From positions 7,872,255 to 7,936,254 of the forward strand of contig CM051512.1 of assembly GCA_028015205.1 (NCBI GenBank): 64,000 bases of DNA, written 5' to 3'. The notes under the pieces are model-generated. The model searched no databases and was not told where the DNA came from. It saw only the letters and a list, made by a program, of their open reading frames with translations. The stretch is from Mytilisepta virgata (Eukaryota; Mollusca; Bivalvia; Mytilida; Mytilidae). This document shows positions 59,110-64,000 of this stretch, in pieces; the stretch's first letter is position 1, and the number at the start of each line of letters is the position of its first letter. A program made the position numbers and the translations under genes.

Positions 59110-60735
59110 TGTTTTGTGATTACCAAGCTTGAGTACCTTATGACATGCAGTCCACAATCATTGAGAACATTAGGACATGGAGTTCACCAAGACTGGTTAC
59201 CTTAAGACTTGGAGTCAACCATCACTAAGTGCCTTAGGACATGGAGTCCACAAGCACTGGGTACATTAAGACATGAAGTCCACCAGCACTGAGTACATTA
59301 ATACTTGGAGTCCACCAGTACTGAGTACCTTAAGACAAGAAGCTCACCAGCACTGAGTACATTAAGACTTGGAGTCCACCTGCACTGAGTAAATTAAGAC
59401 ATGGAGTTTACCAGCACTGAGTTCCTTAAGACATGGAGTTCACTTGCAAGGAGTGCATTAACACATGGAGTCCACTGGTACTGAGTACCTTAAGACATAA
59501 AATCAAACAACACTGAGTACCATAGGGTATGGGGTTCACCAGCACTGAGTACCTTTAAACTTGGAGTCCACCAACACTGATAACCTTAAGACTTGGAGTT
59601 CACCAGGACTGAGTACCTCAAGACGTCTGGTTCACCAGCACAGAGTACCTTGAGACTTGGTGTCCAGCAGCACTGAGTACCTTAAGACAAGGAGCTCACC
59701 CGCAATGAGTACATTAAGAAATGAAGTCCACCAGCACTGAGTACCTTAATACTTGGAGTCCACTAGCACTGAGTACCTTAAGACAAGGAGCTCACCAGCA
59801 CTGAGTACATTAAGACTTGAAGTCCACCAGCACTGAGTACATTAAGACTTGGAGTCCACCAGCACTGAGTAAATTAAGACTTGGAGTCCACCTGCACTGA
59901 ATATATTAAGACATGGAGTTTACCAGCACTGAGTAACTTAAGACATGGAGTTCACCTGCAAGGAGTGCATTAACACATGGAGTCCACTGGTACTGAGTAC
60001 CTTGAGACATAAAATCCAACAACACTGAGTACCATAGGGTATGGGGTTCACCAGCACTGAGTACCTTTAAACTTTGAGTCCACCAACACTGATAACCTTA
60101 GGACTTCGAGTTCACCAGCATTGAGTACCTAAAGACGTGTTGTTCACCAGCACAGAGTACCTTAAGACTTGGTATACAGCAGCACTGAGTACCTAAGGAC
60201 ATGGAGTCCACCAGCACTGAGTACCTTAAGACATGGAGTCCACTGGTACTGAGTACCTTAAGACATAAAATCCAACAACACTGAGTACCATAGGGTATGG
60301 GGTTCACCAGCACTGAGTACCTTTAAACTTGGAGTCCACCAACACTGATAACCTTAAGACTTGGAGTTCACCAGGACTGAGTACCTCAAGACGTCTGGTT
60401 CACCAGCACAGAGTACCTTGAGACTTGGTGTCCAGCAGCAATGACTACCTAAGGACATGGAGTTCACAGCATTGAGTACCTAAGGACATGGAGTCCACAG
60501 CACTGGTTATGTTAGACATGGAATCCACCAGCACTGAGTATCTTATGATATGGAGTTCACCATCACTGAGTATCTAAAAACATGGGGTCCAGCAGTACTG
60601 TGTACTTGGGATATGGAATCAACCAGCACTAAGTACCTTAGACTTGGAGTGCACCAGCATTGAGTACTTTACGATATGTAGTTCACCAGTACTGAGTACC
60701 TTAGACTTGGAGTCCACCATCACTGACATATGGAG
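59110..60735. repeat. 32-bp minisatellite, about 50 units, with higher-order structure
   Basis: Consensus 'ggagtccaccagcactgagt' + 'accttaagacat', period 32. A recognisable multi-unit block ('ctggtactgagtacctt', 'agacataaaatc', 'ccatagggtatggggttcac', 'cctttaaacttggagtc') recurs with 'ggta' at 59477, 59989 and 60245. The spacings are exactly 512 and 256 bp (16 and 8 units). The 71-codon minus frame at 60098-60313 is a by-product. Confidence 0.95.
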
Positions 60736-61025
60736 TAATGTTAGACTTGAAATTTTCCGAAAATCGGAGCGGCGACATCCAAAGAACTAAAAATCAATTT
60801 GGTGTGGCCTCAGTAACTGAGATCTGAAATATTAACTTGACATCAAACTGTGGCTTTACCTAGTTTTAATTCTAAAATATATTACATTTTAAATATGAAA
60901 AAAATCGATAGTACGCAATTTCAAAACAGCAATTATATAAAAACAAAGCAATATATGAATGTAGTATTATGTACATATTGAATGCAAAGTAGGTCAAAAG
61001 CAAGTTTATTGTTCCCCGAGGTACC
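60736..61025. other. No gene seen
   Basis: AT-rich spacer. Confidence 0.4.
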
Positions 61026-61029
61026 AGCT

Positions 61030-61605
61030 CTTTCCAAAGGCGAAGCAATTGTCCTCATGCCCATTTCATAAGCATTTTATTATACCAAAGACAATCATAA
61101 AACATATTGTATATTCAACTGATATGCGCCTTTTATCAATTCCCATTTTATCAATTAGAAATTTGTTCAAGATACGTTTTATAATTTAAGGAAGCATAAC
61201 ATTAACATAGGAATGTCCCCTTCCCAACGCTTTTATTCGTTATTCTGATAAATAAGCATTCCACATTCTCCGCGTCTGGCGTTACAGTACAACAAAATCA
61301 GTGTCCTTTGTGATGTATGCTGCAATGAGTCATTTTATAAGCAATTGGAATGTTGGAAAATAGTGATTTTAATTGTAATTTTATTTAATGTAGATTGTAT
61401 ATACTGAAATATAATCATTAATACAAAATATGATAAAACATCAATATAAATTGACTTATATCAGCATCAACTGTTTTTCCATTTGATGTGAACTGACTGC
61501 CATATTTTTAAAAAAATAAACGTTATGTTCAGATGTCGTTATGATGGTTAATGACATCGAGCAAGAAAAAAATAATCATTTAAAGAATAAAAAACCTAAA
61601 GTCAG
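61030..61605. repeat. Diverged duplicate segment, right copy (pair of 45060-45728)
   Basis: Collinear with 45060-45728, see that entry. It lacks the SINE tail. Its end runs into an open frame from ATG 61541 (MMVNDIEQEKNN..) with Lys-rich content, parallel to MANGIEQ in the other copy. The frame has no known domain and ends in an A-rich run, so I do not call it a gene. Confidence 0.72.
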
Positions 61606-62120
61606 GTTTAAAAAGCATAAGTGGCGTAAATGTAATAACAGAATTGATTGGAATTTTGTCCGCCAAACACAAAAAAAAAAAAACAAAAAAACAAAAAACA
61701 AAAAAGAATTGTGGATTTTAGCGACGTTATGGGGTGATTTACCAGTTTCTGGTTAGCCTGTATCGCCTCGGGTTTTAGGATTAAGGTATCCGGACCATAA
61801 ATGACCACGTGATTATTCAAAAGTTTCCGGATGTTCCATACAACCCAATTGAAATGACCTCGGTAATTATCGGCAAACTTCGGAAATGCCAATATAACTA
61901 ACTTATTTTTACAGACTCTGCATGTAAGCAACAATGTGTGTTTCAACTTGAGTAAATTTATATACAAAATTCCTGCTTTAATTTTTTTGGTTCACCCATT
62001 CACGGTCAAAAAGAGATACAATTTTCGATCATGATCTATTATGGTCCGGATACCTTAAACTTATTTTGTAGCCTCCAAATAAAGTCAAGTACATGTCAAA
62101 CAGTATCATGTAGATGTTTT
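61606..62120. other. No supported gene
   Basis: A-rich run at ~61670-61705. The 119-codon minus frame at 61608-61967 includes low-complexity residues from it and is not supported. Confidence 0.4.
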
Positions 62121-62124
62121 TGTA

Positions 62125-62800
62125 ATTTCGTATTATATCAAAGCTTAACCTTAAAATTAACATTAAATATACATTGATGTTCAAAGAAATAAAAACATAA
62201 CAATCCAAAGATACTTATATTAGATATAGTAAATTTATACTTTGCTGTATACGACGCATTTCAAGGAGTTACCTCTCATCAGCAGCATTAAAACCGAAAC
62301 ATTTGGAAGACCAAAAACCAACTTATTTTAAACAAGAAGTACTCATAACCAAAAATACCGAAATAGGAAACCAATTTTCAGCTAAGCAGATCTACCATGT
62401 GCAATACAAGGAATGAACCCTTAGTATTTCTATTATTTTTGAATTTCGCTAAATACGGGTAATTTCTGTAAAAAAATCAATGAATAATCATGTCAGACAA
62501 GTCTGACGACTGGGTTTGCGAATACCCTCGGGGACCTAGGGTCCACCATGCAGAGGCATCGTCCCAAGAGTTTCATTAAGAGGTTGAGAGAATATCTATT
62601 TTTCGTGTCTTGCATACAAGCTTAACCTTAAAATTAACACTAAATATACATTGATGTTCAATGAAATAATTATCATGAAGAGGTTGAGAAAATATTTATT
62701 TTATCGTAATTTCGTGTCTTGCATCACAGTTAACCTTAAAATTAGCATTAAACAGATATTGATGTTCAATGAAATAATTTTGTCGGATGGCGGATATCTT
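62125..62800. repeat. ~100-bp repeat units split by an inserted repeat B
   Basis: 'aagcttaaccttaaaattaa' + 'cattgatgttcaaagaaata' at ~62140-62195 recurs at ~62620-62670 and, more diverged, at ~62730-62780, with 'aagaggttgaga' and 'tttcgtgtcttgcatac' words. The first and second units are separated by the repeat B copy at 62205-62575. Confidence 0.7.
62205..62575 (-). repeat. Dispersed repeat B, minus copy
   Basis: Reverse complement of 37600-37990: 'aaggagttacctctcatcag', 'caaggaatgaacccttagta', 'gtcagacaagtctgacgact' and 'gggacctagggtccacca'. Confidence 0.88.
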
Positions 62801-62881
62801 ATTCTTATTGGTTTTGATATTCATTTTAATTTATTGTTTTGTTTATATATTCTATTTTATTTATTTTGTTTACTTTTTTAG

Positions 62882-62914
62882 TGTTTGTGTGTGTGTGTGT
62901 GGGGGGGGGGGGGT
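62882..62914. repeat. (GT)n followed by poly(G)
   Basis: 'gtttgtgtgtgtgtgtgtgt' leads directly into 14 G. The frame at 62651-62881 is AT-rich repeat sequence, not a gene. Confidence 0.8.
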
Positions 62915-62999
62915 TCCAAATCTTGGAATATACTGACATATTATTTAAAAACTCACTGACACATAAGTTTAGTATAAATGTCAGTTAACAGAATAAAGG

Positions 63000-64000
63000 T
63001 TACAGTCTTGTGGTGGCTTTGTTTGGCAGGTATGCATTTGACCTGCATGTATTTGCACTATCGGATTGGGTACAAATTGAACGTAAATATTTGACTACAC
63101 GTCTCGTCGTCAGGTTAGCAAACGCAATAAAGAAACCTTGTAAGCTGCACAAACACACAAAACTGTAATTTAAAATGTCTGAATTAAGGCTTGATCCCAG
63201 AATACCAGTGATCCAAAATACACCTGTTACGGTGGAAATACGTAAATATATTTTTATTTGTTGCATAGAATTCCCTTTTCTTATTTGCGTTGATTTTCTT
63301 TCTCTTATAGCAAGGTAGATAACTAAGTCTACCAGACATATAAAATTCAGGGAAATTGAAAATATTATCGGTGTAGATACGAAAATAACGTTGGCTGGAT
63401 ATGCTGTCGGAAAGCAGATGACGCCACCATAGTGAGGAGCAACTTCCGGTGCGTTAACATTGTCTAGTATAATAGAAGGAAGCAAGATAAATAGGGGAGT
63501 GCCAAAACCAATGGCGGAAAAAAGGCATTTGGATTTAAAAGACACATTACTAACTGGGCTGATTCTTTGAACATGGTAAACTAAATATACGACTGAAATA
63601 GACATAAAACTGAATGTCGACAACCAGAGGTAATGCAGTCCGATACCAATCACCTCACACAAGATATGACTATCGTTAAACCCTATACCACCCACGAACA
63701 ATACATTTGATAATACTAATGAAATCGATAATTTTTCAAAGTTTGATCCAGGTACAGTATTTGAAAAGTCACATTTTCTGCAGACAATAATAGATAACAA
63801 CAGAGAAACAATGGATATACCCGTTCCTATATACGTTACATATATCAAAGATATTTGCAAGTTATCAATCGTCCTAACGACATCGGAAAAATCTGAGTCC
63901 GATTTAATACATGTCGTATTTTGTATTTGTAGAATTGGTACTCCACCAGAGTCGTTTAAAATACTGTTGATGATAATAATTTTGCAGTAAAGCACTCCGA
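63000..64000 (-). CDS. Adhesion-type (class B2-like) seven-transmembrane receptor, 3' part
   Basis: An open frame of 331 codons that stays open to the window edge; the real start is off-window or in an upstream exon. Seven hydrophobic helices lie at about 48-71, 87-105, 113-141, 157-178, 203-230, 249-268 and 276-295. Family marks are ISLIYVTYIGTGISIVSLLL (helix 1), C113 with HYLWLSTFSFM (helix 3), C194 in the second extracellular loop (likely disulfide with C113), GVFWITGIL (helix 6) and the typical SLQGFFIAFAN of helix 7. The ~40 residues before helix 1 lack a GPS cleavage motif. The usual helix-4 Trp is not obvious. The intracellular tail is short (about 35 residues, Ser/Asn-rich). It would be a plasma-membrane G-protein-coupled receptor with unknown ligand. 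The exon has no interruption, and bivalves have large expansions of such receptors (general knowledge). Stop TAA at 63002-63000. Confidence 0.85.
   Translation of the reverse strand, partial: GVLYCKIIIINSILNDSGGVPILQIQNTTCIKSDSDFSDVVRTIDNLQISLIYVTYIGTGISIVSLLLSIIVCRKCDFSNTVPGSNFEKLSISLVLSNVLFVGGIGFNDSHILCEVIGIGLHYLWLSTFSFMSISVVYLVYHVQRISPVSNVSFKSKCLFSAIGFGTPLFILLPSIILDNVNAPEVAPHYGGVICFPTAYPANVIFVSTPIIFSISLNFICLVDLVIYLAIRERKSTQIRKGNSMQQIKIYLRISTVTGVFWITGILGSSLNSDILNYSFVCLCSLQGFFIAFANLTTRRVVKYLRSICTQSDSANTCRSNAYLPNKATTRL

Noticed and set aside
61608..61967. 119-codon minus-strand frame
   Set aside because: Includes a low-complexity Phe/Cys run from an A-rich tract and no recognisable motif.
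1..64000. CRISPR arrays, operons or bacterial origin
   Set aside because: No short regularly spaced direct repeats with unique spacers, no ribosome-binding-site-led gene strings; introns and SINEs mark the DNA as animal.

Overview
The window looks like nuclear DNA of a bivalve mollusc, most likely a mussel (Mytilus or close kin). It is strongly AT-rich, gene-poor and intron-bearing. It is packed with short interspersed repeats that I recognise from mussel genomes by familiarity only, not by a search: a tRNA-derived SINE with a mollusc-type 3' domain, the 'taacgtccagtggcaaat' repeat, elements ending in 'gatacaggctc..gagcctctag', and 'gaggtcaaggtc' tandem arrays.

Three protein-coding units are well supported. 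(1) At 6207-8706 (minus) is a two-exon gene for a small secreted protein resembling the bacterial cell-wall hydrolase SleB family. Its exons join in phase (signal-peptide exon plus catalytic exon), but exon 2 has one in-frame TGA. (2) At 46815-55896 is a complete 9,082-bp DNA transposon. It has ~305-bp, almost identical terminal inverted repeats and a perfect 8-bp target duplication (ATCGTTTA). It carries two convergent genes: a P-element/THAP9-type transposase (minus) and a PIF1-type helicase with SAP-like and PHD-finger parts (plus). The helicase frame is broken by two stops and two frameshifts. (3) At 63000-64000 (minus) is the seven-transmembrane part of an adhesion-type GPCR, whose 5' end lies beyond the window.

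Layout: 1-6.2 kb holds a 124-bp tandem array and dispersed repeats. 6.2-8.7 kb holds the SleB-like gene, with a foldback element in its intron. 9-26 kb is non-coding with SINEs and other repeats. 26.4-29.1 kb has remains of a DDE transposase and of an SGNH-hydrolase-type ORF. 30.4-44.3 kb is a dense field of tandem-repeat-bearing mobile elements with terminal hairpins. 45.06-45.73 kb and 61.03-61.60 kb are two diverged copies of one segment, and the P-type transposon sits between them. 56-57.3 kb has scrambled non-LTR reverse transcriptase remains. 59.1-60.7 kb is a 32-bp minisatellite with an 8/16-unit higher-order pattern.

The transposon is the main discovery candidate. Its structure (CA...TG ends, 8-bp duplication, P-type transposase) fits the P superfamily. 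The PIF1 helicase-PHD protein as a second cargo gene is not part of the classical P element. The other genes show no functional link to each other.
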